A DNA stretch of 64,000 nucleotides from Anthoceros angustus (taxonomy: Eukaryota; Streptophyta; Anthocerotopsida; Anthocerotales; Anthocerotaceae), in NCBI GenBank assembly GCA_010909165.1, contig MU008155.1, positions 2,108,001-2,172,000 of the forward strand, read 5' to 3'. The first letter of the stretch is position 1. Every line of letters starts with the position of its first letter. The notes beneath the pieces are model-generated. The model made no database searches. It was not told the DNA's origin and worked only from the letters and a program-made list of their open reading frames with translations. Below are positions 1 to 11,799 of this stretch, piece after piece. The position numbers and the translations under genes are program-made.

Positions 1-776
1 AAAGGGAGGGTCATGAGGAATGCCCGTGGGATAGTGTTCGAACCAACCCAATTCATAAGTCCGTCATGCACTTGGTGCTCTAGCGTGGATGGATAATGCT
101 TTTCATTCATGGTGAAAGACTTCGTGCGTGTATAACGACACCTATACAAAGCTGGAGATATGGTCATTGTACAAACGGCGGTGTCAAAGCTCGTCTGCGG
201 TTTGTGACGTGTGGTTTTGAAGTTATGGAAATCTAACTTGGTGAAGATTCCCAAATCCAACAGTTCTCGACTCAATATGTCTTGAGGTTAAAGACCACCA
301 TTCGAATACAACTCGGAAGGTTGATCAAGGTAGATATCACTCTACCACTAGTACAACCCATCTCTGGTGGGAGGAGTTTTTCGAGTTCATCCCATAGTTC
401 GCGAATGAGCGGTGGTATGCGGATGGTTCGAAACTGAGTGTCGGGGGTGGGCGCCGCGCCACCCGATGACTTCGAGTTGCCGAGTACCATGTTTGGTCCT
501 TCATGTATGGCCCTGGTTGTAGGTTTGATTGGTCGAGTTTAGGGCGGGCCGGGCGCCCGCTGCCGGCGCCCATCCACCTTCAAACTCGCCAACCATAATA
601 TATGACCTAGAAGGTGGACGTTTTGATTTTAGATTGGGGAAGATGGTAAATGTATGTGTGAAGAGGTGATAGTCCACGACATCGGTTTGTTGTATGCAAT
701 GGGTTTCATGGATTCTGTCTTCGCTTGTGGTGTGGAAGAAGCGTGTTTGTATGTGTGAAATTGGGAACGTGAAAAC
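1..776. other. Left-edge repeat-like DNA, no confident gene
   Basis: I see no gene that can be defended here. The stretch around 541-575 is rich in self-complementary GC motifs of the type GGGCGCCCGC; similar motifs recur near 2583-2594 and 3230. Together with the transposon-like coding remnant that follows, the stretch is best read as the flank of a decayed mobile element. No terminal inverted repeat or target duplication could be fixed. Confidence 0.35.
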
Positions 777-1850
777 TTGGAAGGATGTGACACTTGGACG
801 TGTTTGGGCGTAGGCGAAAAAATATCAGCGTTAGAGGCACACCCGTCTGGCAGGAGGCGGGAAAAATGGCAAAACACCGTGAAAAGAGTTACTGAGGAAC
901 CGGATAAGTACATGCTCCTCGCTATAGCGGAATGGACCAAGAAGACCGAGATTCCACACTTTCTGCGTTGGCCAAAGAATCTTGATGAGGAGCCGTGTAT
1001 CTGCGTAGTGGGTTGCATGATCCACAATTATACGTGCAGCAAGAGTGTTTTGCACTATGCCAATTTGAGGAACGATCACAATCGGATTATTATTCAAGAT
1101 GTTATTCTTAATTATAAAGTGCTACCCAAAGTGCTCTATTTGCAGCTTGACAACACTTGGAAAACAAGAACCAACCTTTGTGTTTGAACATGCTAGTTGA
1201 TATGGGAACTTTTCAAAAGGTGAAGGTTGGGTTCCTCCTTGTTGGGCACACTCACGACCAAATCGACCAAATGTTCTCTTGCTTTTCCAAAAGCTTGAAG
1301 CACAAGGAGGCACACACTCTTCCGCGTTGGACATCTTGGTTCATGCATACTACGGAGATCAAAGTTTTGCGGAGGTCCGGACTTAGGTCATATGTATGGT
1401 GATTAGACAAGGCGATGGTCGCCGGGCATATTCATCGGTGAGAAAATTGAACAACTTATCTTTCCAGCACGGTTTAAAATCACCGGAGAAGACAAACCGT
1501 GGTTGGTGGCGATGATAGAGCAAGCAATATTCGACATCGATGTATTGGGAAACCGGCCGGGTTGGAGTTTTGAAATTTGTCCCTCCAACGACATAATACG
1601 CCGGCTCGGCTCGAGACAAGAAAGGGACGTCGGCGGGGTTATCTCCGACGGAAGGAGTGGCACATTTGAGAGCGGTCAGCCGGGGCATATGTGGACGAGA
1701 ATATGGATGGTGGGAAGCATTTTGGGTGGACCAAGAAGAAATCGCAATAATCGTGGAGAACAACATTGGGCTCGCACTAGAAGTCGTGGAAATGGTTCTC
1801 TCGGCGGTCGGAAAGCAGAACCACTCCAAGTTCCGATGAAGCTATCCTAG
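777..1850 (+). pseudogene. DUF7869-like transposon protein remnant
   Basis: Plus-strand frames here resemble the C-terminal part of DUF7869-type proteins, which are common in repeats of early land plants and some protists. The visible signature is LQLDN near 1140 (the family has a QLDN/QMDN start), followed in another frame by GFLLVGHTHDQIDQMFS at about 1226-1279, matching the family's VGHTHEDIDQMFS motif. The switch of frame between 1180 and 1200 and the further frame changes after 1400 show that the copy is broken, or mis-sequenced. Later frames (1503-1839) look like continuing coding sequence but carry no motif I recognise. The function of DUF7869 proteins is not established; the link to a mobile element is inferred from the multicopy distribution I associate with the family. 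Confidence 0.5.
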
Positions 1851-4012
1851 GAGGCGTTGCTAAGAGAACTCCCCACGGATATGTACTTGGGGCCTTACCG
1901 GCGGTTGGGAAGCGGAAATGCACGTTGCATGGAGATGTAAAAGACATAAAGGAAGGATGTTCGCAGCGTACCTTGTACCGGTACGCATAATCGGCCTTTG
2001 GATTGGGAAAGTTAATCGGTGAGGTTGGATGTGGAAGAGCCTCATTTCACAGTTCACAGTGAGCACAGATGCATATGAAGGCGGTACGTGGAAGAATATG
2101 TGATTCGGACCCTTCCACGAGACAATTTGGGATTGGAAGGAAAAAGGGTGGGAAGGCAAATTTCAAGAATGTTCAAGAAGTCTTCATCAATAAAACCGTC
2201 ATCTTGTATTATGGGTTCGGTTTGAATTCCGTAAACATCTCTATTCCATTGACAAAAAGCGATCGAGGATAAGTTGAATGAATTGCGGCCAAAGTGCACC
2301 AAGATAGTGGCGAAGACGGTGAGGACATCGGGCCCTTGGACATGGAAGGTGTCAATTCGGGAGATGAGTGAAAAGATGTATGAAGTGGAGGCAAACATCG
2401 GTGGACATCGGTAGACAAGAGGGTTTACTCTCGCCGTGTCGACCGCCAAGTGTTAGGCTCAAAGTGGGGAGCTCGCGTTAGTGATAGGGAATCACTGGTG
2501 CTATCATTCGGTGTTGGAAGTTGAAGAAGTTGAGTCACTTCCACGTAGGTTGCGATGTCGGCGACAGGACAAATGGCAGGCGGGTGGGGCGCCCGCCATT
2601 TTCACCATCCTTTAGTAGCATGGAAACCGTTTTCCGCCACCTGTATTGTACATTTTGTTCGCAAACTATATAACCCATCCGTCGCATGCCTAAATCCGTG
2701 GAAACGATAGCTCGGCGCCCGGCCCACGGCTGCCTTCTTGCCAAAACAAAAGACTATGGGTTCGGGCCGGACGGTTCGGAAGAAGCACCATTCTTTACCA
2801 ATGATGATGTGAAGATTGCCCGCAATGTCTTCAAAAGACCTTGTTTATTTAGTGCCTCAACAACCCGGTTCCCTTTTAGTCCTTCCTTTATGGTAAGCAA
2901 GCATGGGTCGAATATGCCAAATTCGATGGCGAACTCGCCTAACCCTTTGTGTGATGGAACCGCTCGGACGTCAATTTCATCCCTTATCGACCCTTATTTT
3001 CAGGCCTTTACGACCGATGTTGCCCAAAGCGAATGCGACCCATCCCAAACCCCCTTCCAGCGATATTTGGTTGAAAACCCCATCATATATTAACCCCTTC
3101 CAAAGATTAGCATGTTCTAAGTTAGTGGCCAAGAACCAATTAATCTTGATGGCTTCTATCCTGACCAAGCAAAAAACAAGGGATATGGAGGGAGCATAAG
3201 GGCACAAGAGAGAAGAAGAAAGAAGGATGAGGGCGCCCGTCAGATGCCAAGCGTCCCCATTCAACATATATTTTAATGTTCTACTATATTCACTTGCACA
3301 AGTTGATGAAGCTGGTTGATTTATAATCAAGAGGTCTTAGGTTCAAGGTCTCTTTTTTGAGGCGCTCAAGGCTGTCGTTAAAGGTAAATTCTTCCTAGTG
3401 TGTAGGAATAGATAATATGGATTGAAATGAGAGAGATTAAAAACTGAGGTTACTTTCAGTTCAAGCTATGCTTCTTTATTTTGGCCAAGCTAGTAGTTTG
3501 TGTTGTATATTTTGGCCAAAGAGTAGTTTCAGGTTGCAAAAGTGATAGATAATTGACCGGTTTCAAATCCCTTATTCTAGTTAATTAAGTAATCTTGGAC
3601 TCAAAACATTATTGACTTAGTCGACACCATTTCTTCGCTTTTTTAAAGCATCTTGACTGCGGGTACCAGCGAATCCCTGTGCCCACTCATGATTGTAAAT
3701 CAGACGTTAATGGATTTCGAACGGTGAAAGAGAGACATGACATGGCCAAGTTTCTTCACTCGAGTTCTCGAGCTCCATGTGGTTGTCGGACTGAGGGCTA
3801 ATACTATGCTTTCACGGAGGCTCATGCGATTCTTGAACACGTGTATTGTGTGTTGGACACTATCTTGTCACCCATGAGTGACTCAAGGTCACATGCGTTA
3901 CCAAGGTCGTGAGTGTGGCCAAGCATGTTGAGTTCGTTGGTCTCATCCCTAGCATGAAGCAAGCGTTCCATGGCCCAATGTGTTAGTCCGTTCATAATGC
4001 ATGGGGATGTAC
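1851..4012. other. Element flank and intergenic DNA
   Basis: Short frames run throughout, but none has a recognisable domain. A G/C-tract motif (two blocks of CCCC separated by about 20 bp, then an ATTAGCATGTT-like tail) at 3070-3120 is related to sequences at about 26530-26590 and 53400-53450. From 3300 the DNA becomes AT-richer and holds nothing recognisable up to the Gypsy element's target duplication. Confidence 0.3.
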
Positions 4013-4017
4013 AGTAT
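4013..4017. repeat. Target site duplication, left (AGTAT)
   Basis: AGTAT directly precedes the TGTGGCGGGA start of the left LTR and is repeated at 18071-18075 directly after the right LTR. Five base pairs is the usual duplication length for Gypsy integrases. Confidence 0.75.
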
Positions 4018-7000
4018 TGTGGCGGGACTTTTCTTTGATGGCGGTAAGGCGCGCCACAATCCGTGTCGTTGTAGGAAGAAGTCCGTTCCCAAAGGGAATG
4101 ATAGGCCCGTTTACGCGTTTCGGTGATTCTTCTGTCCTTAGCGCTCGTTCGGTCTCGGCACACATACTCTAACTACTCTAGCGTTCATACGGGCCGGTAT
4201 GGCCAAGCGTTTGAGACCCGTTCGGCGTCCGTATCGTTCACATCCTTGCATCCGATCCTTTCTCTCCTCTCCCGCTACACTCTTGATCTTAGAAAAGGCA
4301 GCGGATTCTGATCCGGACCTCCTCCGTCGTTCGCGGGCCTCTCCGTCCGGGCTCTACACCCTCCGGAGTTCCTCCGGCTCACGTTCAGTCCGTTCGGTGT
4401 CGGACCCGGCTCGAGACGCGGATCACATCACCTTCCACACACACCACAGCAGCGTTAAGTCGTCACGGGACCTTGATCAATCTCCCGGGCGCCGTGCACC
4501 TTTCGGTGACTCGGGACTCACGTTAGCAAGAAGACTCACAAAGGTGCAGAGCGGCATCAACACCAAGAAAGATGCTTTACTAGAGCCTCGGCCCTCTTAT
4601 CTGCGCCCAAGGTGGCGTCTTTATTACCCCCGGTGATAGCCACTCGGTATACCTAATCGCCGCCTAACCCTATCCCCTATCTCCTTCGCCGTGTGGGTGG
4701 GAAGGTCCACAGGCCCGCCTCGGAATGGGTGGTCAATCCCCGTCACAGCGGTTGTGGTGCACCCAATCGGATGATCCGTGAGGCCCCTCTCTCCCGGAAT
4801 CACAGCCGGGTTGGGCTCTGGCGGCGATCGACAGCCGTTACCACGGCGTCATCCTCCCCGGCCTCACAGGTCCTTGGCCCGGTGGGGCCACCACTATCGG
4901 CTCCCCTAAGCGTAAGTCGAAGGGGCTCCTCCTTCTTTGCCCGGCCGGTCCTCGAGGTCTGTCTCGACTCACGAACTTGAGTCCTTATTCAGTCCGGTGG
5001 CTAGGTCGACCTTGTCTTGTCTCAGGGTCCGGACCTCGGTCGGTTATTAGTCCGGACTTGATTGGACTTACTTCGGGGTCGGACTTGAGGTCGGACTTAT
5101 TCTGGTCCGGACTTGGTCCGGCCTCCCTCTGAGTCCGGACAAAGTCGGACTCCGCCGGGTTTCCTCCCTCACGGGACTCCTCGTGGCTCTCCTCGAAGTC
5201 CTCCTTGTTCCCGATCGGTGACTCCCGTTGGCCCCTCCTTCCATGGTGAGGTGCGGGTGCTTACCTCGATCGCATCGCTCCTCGTTCGCTCCTCCGGTTG
5301 CTCCTCTCGCGCTCCGTCATCTCAAGCAGGCCACTAGGGTCCCTGTCTTTGTCCCGTGGCCTTCATCTCCTTGAGCCTTCCGGTCGTCCAGTTCTGCGGC
5401 GGCGTCGAGGCTTCGCCGGGAGCTCGGCGTGGTAATAGGCAAAGTCACAGATCGACTTGTTGGTGCCTCTTCCACGTGTGCGGGCACCGATACTCCCTCC
5501 GCCATAAGTGTTAGATGGGCGTCTTTGCCCGGAGCCACCTCTCCCCGGTTGTGGTGGGCAGTATCACGTGAGGCTACGGCCTCGGTCACCTCCTGCATTG
5601 CCATGTTGCTCACTGCTCCGGCTCCGTCGTTTTCCTTTCCATGACTTACCGCCATAGCGCGTTCGCCCTTTTGGACCCGGCGCTTCTTTTACCTTCCGGT
5701 GCTCGCTCCCGTTCATTCACTTGACTCCTCTCAGGCGGTCGGATACCTCCGTCCGCTCGGGACTTCCTCCGGCTCATACATGGCAGCAGCGTCCAACTCC
5801 TTGGATAGTCGCGATTTTCCTCCGTCTTGAGAGGCGGGCTCTGTTTTTGCTCGAGTCGTGGATTCTCTCGTTGAGAATCACTGCTGCTCAAGCGCATCTT
5901 GGGTTGTAGCTCAGCGTGTCCTTCTTGTCCTCCATCTGCCTCCCTTCTACCTCCTGCGTGTACTCGGAGATCTCTATCTCCCAGTCTTGGCCTTCACCTC
6001 CATAGCCTTTGTCACGGCCTTGAGTTAGCCTCTGCTGACTCTCTCTCCGGTTCGATCCGTGCTAGTGATCCGGTCGCTCTTCACGGCAGGCTCCCCGCCG
6101 CCTTTGCCTCGCCCCGCCCTTGGCTCTGGCGGCCGCCTCCGCCCAGTCCAGCTCTCTCTGCTTGTGCGGGCCTCTTAGCCTCTGCTGCGCTTCCCCTGCA
6201 AGGTCCTCCGCCCGCTTGGGCCTCTGAGCTTGCTTGTATTCGCCTGTGAAGAACCTTAACGATCTGTGAACCGGGGCCTCGCTCTCCGCCACCGGCGTTT
6301 CCCCTCGATCCGGCGAGGGACTCCGCCTTTCCTTTGCCCTCGGCGCCTTCACTTGCTCTTGGGTTCCACCATCCTCCTCGGGTGGCCTCCACTGGGTCTT
6401 CTGTGCAGACCCCAAAGCATTCCGTCCATGGCGGTGGCTTCGCCGTGTTTCTTCCACGGCCTGTGAGGCCCCACAAAGTCCGTAGTGGGGCCGGCATTTC
6501 TCGGTCCAAGGACCTCCATATGATCGAGTAAGTCGGGGGTTCTCGGACCTAATCGGGACCCTCGGGTCACAGTGGTGGTCAGAGTCTCACCCTCTTTGGC
6601 CCTCTTGGCCTCTAACTCCTTTGCCCTCTTTCTCACAGGGCTCGGAGGAGGTGAGGGGTCAGGAGCAAGCTCTTTTGCCCCTTCACAGCCGGGGCAGGAC
6701 CCGGCTCGGTGGGCTGCTGCCCGGTGACCTCCTGCTCCTTGGGCCACGTCCTTCTGCCCTCCTTACGCCTCTTGACCTCTTGCCACTCAGGTGGCGGGGG
6801 GTAAGTCTGGCACCGAGGGTCTTTGCGTTGGTAAGCGGCACCGTCTTCGCCTCTTGGCTCCCGTTCGTCGGGGCTCGGCGGTCGTCGTGTTGTTGTTACA
6901 TTGTTGCAGCCGTCGGCATCCCTCCCATCGGCTCCCTCCACTCGGAGGGCACCAAAGGAGGAAGAATCGCCTCCCAAACTTCCACAGGTGGTGAGGGGTT

Positions 7001-8303
7001 CGCTCACGTATGGAGTCGGAATCCTCGATCGTCCTCCTCCGAGTCGCTTGGTCTTGACCCCCACCTCAGGCGCCCTTGCGCTCTACTTACAGCGGGGCCT
7101 CCGGGGCCGCTCAAGCTCTCCCTCCTTGAGCTCGAAATGTCCCCATACATGAATCGGTGTAGTCGCCCGATGGCGAGGCTTCTCGCTCCTTAGCTTGCCT
7201 CACCTGGCAGGCGAAGATAATCCTTCCCAGTCGCTCTCTTCCCATTGGGCGCATGCGAGAATACCAGCGGTTATCACCAAGGTGATCCACCTTGGTGGCA
7301 GTTCAATGGACAATGATCCGGGCTACCGCCCTTACTCATCGGCGGATCGGATATCAACCATCCGTTGGTTGTCCGCTGCGTTCGAGCCTCGGGCCTTGGT
7401 GGCCCTATCTTCCCTTTAAGGGGCTCGGCTGCGCCCCTTCTCCTTGGTTGTAGGCCATCCTCGGGACCTCAAGGTCCATCGCCTCGGGTCCTCCGGAGGT
7501 TCTTGGATCGGACCTCCTTGTTGATCGCCGACATCGGCAAACTCCGGACTAGGTAGCGTTGTCAAAGGTCGAGACCATTTGGAACGTCAGGATGCCACTG
7601 CACCAATTCCCTTCCTCCGGCCGGGGCCGAAGTCCGGATAGCCGGGTCACAATGTTGCGCTCCACGGTCCATGGCTCCCAGACTCCGTCGGCTTTTGGGT
7701 GCCATTGCTTTCTCCTCCTCTTGTTATTCTTTGTGGCTGGCGGTCGGCAGCACGATGTTCCTCCTTCGCGCGTTGCTCCAACCTTGGAGCGCCACGCTCT
7801 AAAAGGCGCCCAAAAATGGCCCGCGGAGCGCAAGGATGAGGATTGCGGAGGCGTGACCTCCCTCCGCGCTTGTGGAAAGTAAGGCGGAAGGCGCCTCTTC
7901 GTTGTCCCGTGGCGCGAGTGCATCATGGCTACTCGACCCTCGCTTCACTGCGGCCACGCGCGCGGCCGGGCGTGAATACACCTTATAACGGCCTCACAGC
8001 GGGTTACGGTCTGGCCTCTGCATGCCCGACCTCCACTCGGGGCCGTCCACGTGGCGCCGCCTCTCGCTCACTCCTGGGTTACTTTCTGGCGTACTTATCC
8101 TATTTTGACTGGGTGGGTTCGGACTTATCCGTTACTCGGGTGGTAGCTTGCCATAGTGCAGGGGTCCGTTGTTCACTCCAGTCGGAGTATACTCGAGCCT
8201 CGTCCGGCGCTACCCCAATTTATTCCTCCTTTTGCCTTATTTATCCTTCAATCCTAAAAAAAAACCCTACTTATTTCTTAACTCCCGAAGTGCATAGCCC
8301 ACA
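4018..8303 (-). repeat. LTR, left copy (3' LTR of the Gypsy element)
   Basis: Begins TGTGGCGGGACTTT and ends GCCCACA on the plus strand, so both ends carry the TGTGG/CCACA inverted terminus. It is repeated at 13776-18070 and, with changes, at 47146-52633. The two copies differ mainly by insertions and deletions of 1-10 bases rather than substitutions. In the sense (minus) direction there are long Arg/Glu-rich frames, for example 6062-6457 and 6633-7064, and a conserved WEPWTVERNIVTR peptide near 7660. Whether the LTR really encodes protein is unresolved. Confidence 0.85.
5026..5156. repeat. GTCCGGAC palindrome cluster in left LTR
   Basis: The 8-bp palindrome GTCCGGAC occurs four times exactly in about 130 bp, along with several one-base variants such as GTCGGAC. 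The corresponding stretch of the right LTR has seven exact copies. A clustered palindrome inside an LTR could be a transcription factor site array in U3; this is inferred. Confidence 0.6.
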
Positions 8304-8315
8304 TACTCCCTTCTC
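8304..8315 (-). promoter_or_regulatory. Polypurine tract of the Gypsy element
   Basis: On the minus strand GAGAAGGGAGTA directly abuts the TGTGGG start of the 3' LTR, as a plus-strand priming site should. Position and purine content fit; the assignment rests on the LTR boundary. Confidence 0.65.
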
Positions 8316-8387
8316 ATCATTGGCGTCTCGCCAACACTAAGCATGATACTTCTTCACCCGCCACCGTTCAGGTGGGCAGCTCTCCAT

Positions 8388-9218
8388 CTAGGCGTGTGGG
8401 ACGGACCCGTTGTCATATACTTGCACCACACGGACCCATCCATCTCGGTGAAGTTTGCACGGAAAATGCATGTGACTATCATAAAGGAGGCGGTCCCCTT
8501 CCTTTACATACTCCACGATTCGCGGCGTGATCGTGCCAAATCTTTGGTTTTGCTGTTGCATCTTCTGAGCTTCTTCCACATCCTCGTGTCTTTGCCAAAA
8601 ATCGCTCGGTGGCTTTCCTCTTCTGGTCTCCTTCCATCATTACTCGAAAAGTGGGCACTTCAAACTCTCGGCATTACGGAGAGTGTCGTAGGTCAAGTAA
8701 GGGTCCGTTGTGTGGTCACCTTCTCTGTCGGGCATACAGTGCGGATGGACTTGGTATCCCAGTCATGGGCGTAGTTCTTGAGTTTATTCGATCCTGATGA
8801 GCCCATTTGTCTTCTCTGTCACCCATTGGCCTTAGGATTGTAGGGTGCCGTCTTGCGATGATTGATGCGAAATACTCCGTCATGGCGGCCACCACATCAT
8901 TAAGGAAATGGGTTCCCCTATCACTTACCAAGCTGAGGACATCCGTGCGGGTTATGATGTTCTCGTCGAATTTGGCCCGCGGTATTTGCGAGTCCGTTCT
9001 TATCGCCACGCCTCTACCCACAGTGCGGTGGTCGTTGCCACGGGATGTATCTCCTTTGTGTGTGTCTTGTCGTGGTGTATAGGTCCAACAAAGTCAATAC
9101 CCCACTTTTGAAGGTGCGGTGCCAATATACTAGCGGCCCTTTCGGGGTTGGCTTTCCGATCCGTGACAAGCATCACACTTCTTCTAAGCGGTGGGTGTCC
9201 CCATACATTGTTGGCCAC
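8388..9218 (-). pseudogene. Gypsy integrase remnant
   Basis: Minus-strand frames, in order: HLQKWGIDFVGPI (9000-9110), the start of the catalytic core; VLSLVSDRGTHFLNDVV (about 8890-8940), the core segment with the second catalytic Asp; and VKEGDRLLYDS followed by GWVRVVQVYDNGSV (8390-8510), a C-terminal integrase region. They lie in different frames. The domain order and the place downstream of RNase H fit Gypsy pol. The expected glutamate-containing helix after the DRG segment is garbled, so the enzyme would be inactive as read. Confidence 0.75.
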
Positions 9219-9677
9219 CGATCCGCTTCAAAATCTTTTGGTGGTGACTGTCTTGCGTAGTGTCACCCCAATCCTTCGTGCATTCCCGGCAGCTCCTGTC
9301 TGCGGTTGCAAGTACCTTCGTTCTACTCCGTCGGCCCTAATTTGAACACACACCGTTGTACATTACGAAGGGTCGAGCATAGTGCACGAATGCCTCTCCC
9401 ACAGTCATTTTAAGCTCCATTCCCCAGTACCGCTCTATTTCTTCGTGGGTCGGACGGCCGCGCGACCCTCCCTTCTCACACGCTAAGGCTGCAGTTCGTA
9501 GCTTGGGGTTGTCTGGGCTCCTCCGGTTGTACTTTGCGGCAACCAATGTCTCATCCGGAGCGCATCTTCACGATCTCTCAACACACTCTGTTTTCAATCG
9601 TGAGAAATCGCATTTTGGTCTTGCCTCCCTTGTCTTGTTTCCACTTGACGTGAACTCCTGCAACAATATCCACCTTG

Positions 9678-10010
9678 CTATCCGTCCGGACGGTCCGTCT
9701 TATTCACCGGATGCTTGGTAAAGTGGTCTACATAGAACACAAACTCCTTTGGGTAGTAGGTAGTGTCGAATTTCTTGACATATACCATACCCGATGCTTG
9801 GCTCTGTAGTTGTGTATTTTCGTTCGCGTGGGTGGTGTCCGGTAGTAGTACGGGATAATCCCGCTTGTCGTCCGCTCGGCTACTCCGATAGCGGACATCT
9901 ACATACACATGAAATTTCTTGCTCGATCCGGTCCTCTTAGGCTTACCAAGGTGTTCGTAAATCCGAAGGCCTCCTCTCGCTCCACGACCGGTCCAAACCT
10001 CCTCCTTCAT
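9678..10010 (-). pseudogene. Gypsy RNase H region remnant
   Basis: A minus-strand frame between the reverse transcriptase and integrase remnants, with FHVYVDVRYRSS resembling the start of a Gypsy RNase H (F-x-V-x-x-D). The later acidic residues cannot be placed. Assignment depends mostly on position. Confidence 0.5.
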
Positions 10011-10025
10011 GATGGTTACATCAAC

Positions 10026-10722
10026 TTAGCGCCCTCTTAAAGTCCTTAATAAACCGGTAGTATCCCACCATTCGAAACCTCTCGGCTCCTTTAGGTTTCT
10101 GGTGGAGGCGGATGACCGGACCTTGTCTGGTCCACCTCGATTCCAGCACGATGTCGACAAGATTCCCTCCGTCATTCCAAAGTAGCATTTCTCGGGTGTA
10201 GGCTCAATTGAGTCTCCGCTCAAGCACCTTCTTAGATGCCCAAGGTGTTTGTCCTGCTCCCCATGCACACAAAATCATCCGGGAATATCTCCATGAAGTC
10301 CCTCGAGTCACGGAAGGCGTTGGTCACCATACGCATGAGCGACCACAGCTCGGTCATCCCAAAGGCACTTCTCTTGTAGGCAAACGTACCCCACTCCGTA
10401 GTGAAGGTCGTCTTGTCGGTCAAACTCCCTTAGGTGCAATTGGTTATATCCGAGTAGCCATCCGGAAGGAGTAAGTAGTCAGTCCGACCTTGTCCAAAAT
10501 GTCTGAATGGCATCGGAAGTGGTCCTTCTCCGTTCTGCGTTGAGCTTCCTCAATCTTGGCATACATTTGTCTGGTTGTTTCTTGGGAACCACCACAGCGA
10601 CCCACTCGGTGATGGGAAAATGATGTCTGCCTCCGGTACTTATCAAGGACCTCCTTCACCTTGATCGAATACTTGGGGTTGAGCTTGTATTGTCGGATTG
10701 ATTGCACGCTCCACGGCTTCAA
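10026..10722 (-). pseudogene. Gypsy reverse transcriptase remnant
   Basis: Minus-strand pieces in two or three frames cover most of a Gypsy reverse transcriptase: LNPKYSIKVKEVLDKY (N-terminal region, about 10650-10690); DKTTFTTEWGTFAYKR followed by a FGMT segment (10350-10420, matching the family's T-F-x-T-x-W-G-x-F-x-Y-x-x-M-P-F-G-L); and IFPDDF at about 10280, in the place of the catalytic Y/F-x-D-D motif. The first residue group is altered but both Asp remain. A PEKCYFG segment follows in another frame, as in the family. Confidence 0.8.
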
Positions 10723-11445
10723 ATCGATCTTGCTCTCCCACTTCTTGAATGCCCTTCATGTCCGTGACCTTGAAGGCGAACACCTCATCTCCCCCCACTT
10801 TAGTCCTTCCTTGGTCCGGAGGCATGCCTTTCTTAAACTTGAGAATTTGCGGACCTCCACTTCTTCCACGTCGTCCGGGTTCACCGTCTCCCGTTCCCGT
10901 CTTTGCCTCGCTGCGTCAAACCCCTCGTCCTCCTCTCGGGGATCGTCCTCTCGCATCCCCATTCTCTGAAGAGCTCGTCGGAGGTGAATCGTGTTACTCC
11001 TTGATGTCCGCTTTTCCGACTCTTGTTGTCTCCCCCTTGTCTTTGGTCCGACCTCCTCTTCACTTCCTTCCTCCGGCCCGTTGTGGCGTTTACTAAAACA
11101 ATCAACCACTTCGCACCAAAGGCATCCGCGGTAGTCCATCTCCTCCTCGGACCGGCGGATCTTGGCGAAAGTCGCCTCCTCGGGAACTATCTTGTTCGTC
11201 GCCGGTGGAGTCCTCCATTGAGGTATACCCGCCAGTGCTCACGGTTTCCCACAATAGGTGTCCTTGCTCCGGTGATAGCAACCCTCCCTTCACCTTAGGG
11301 TCCCAGTCCACCGGCTTGAAGTGAATCTCCTTCCTTCCAAAGTGTAGCTTTGCAGGCCAACCCAGCCATGGCCGCCCAGAACACCTCATACCCTAATGGT
11401 CCGGCGGTTTGATCACAACAAAATCCGGTTTGTAGGGTGCACCGG

Positions 11446-11660
11446 CTATGGTGGCCAAGACTCGGTTAACTCCCGCGGATCTCTTCTTGACATATACGCC
11501 ATTCTCGAGTCTTCGTTGAGGTTGAAGGATGTGAAGCCCAATTTTCGTCGTGGCCGGTGATGAGGTTGACTCGGACCCGTGTCCAGCAGTACATCCTTGA
11601 TGATACATCCAATCTCCACTTGTACCACTGGCCCAGGTCCGTATGGGACACCACCCTCAC
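11446..11660 (-). pseudogene. Gypsy aspartic protease remnant
   Basis: The minus strand reads VQVEIGCIIKDVLLDTG, ending in the D-T-G active-site triad at about 11580, then loses frame; the next frame restores a protease-like sequence. This is the expected retroviral-type pepsin fold start, between gag and reverse transcriptase. A small deletion right after DTG is the simplest explanation for the frame break. Confidence 0.65.
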
Positions 11661-11799
11661 TTCCTGCTACCCTTCACGGCTTTGGTGCTCCGCGGGTGGG
11701 TTTCCCTAACGGCCACGGACCTCTTGCGGTATTTGGGTTATCCCTCGGTGTCGAAAGGACACAAGGTCTTGATTCATCATCGGTCCGCCACATTAAAGG

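Noticed and set aside
6621-7193. Plus-strand Leu/Ser/Pro-rich protein in the LTR
   Set aside because: It is antisense to the element, its frame is not kept in the sister LTR, and its composition is what GC-rich antisense DNA gives.
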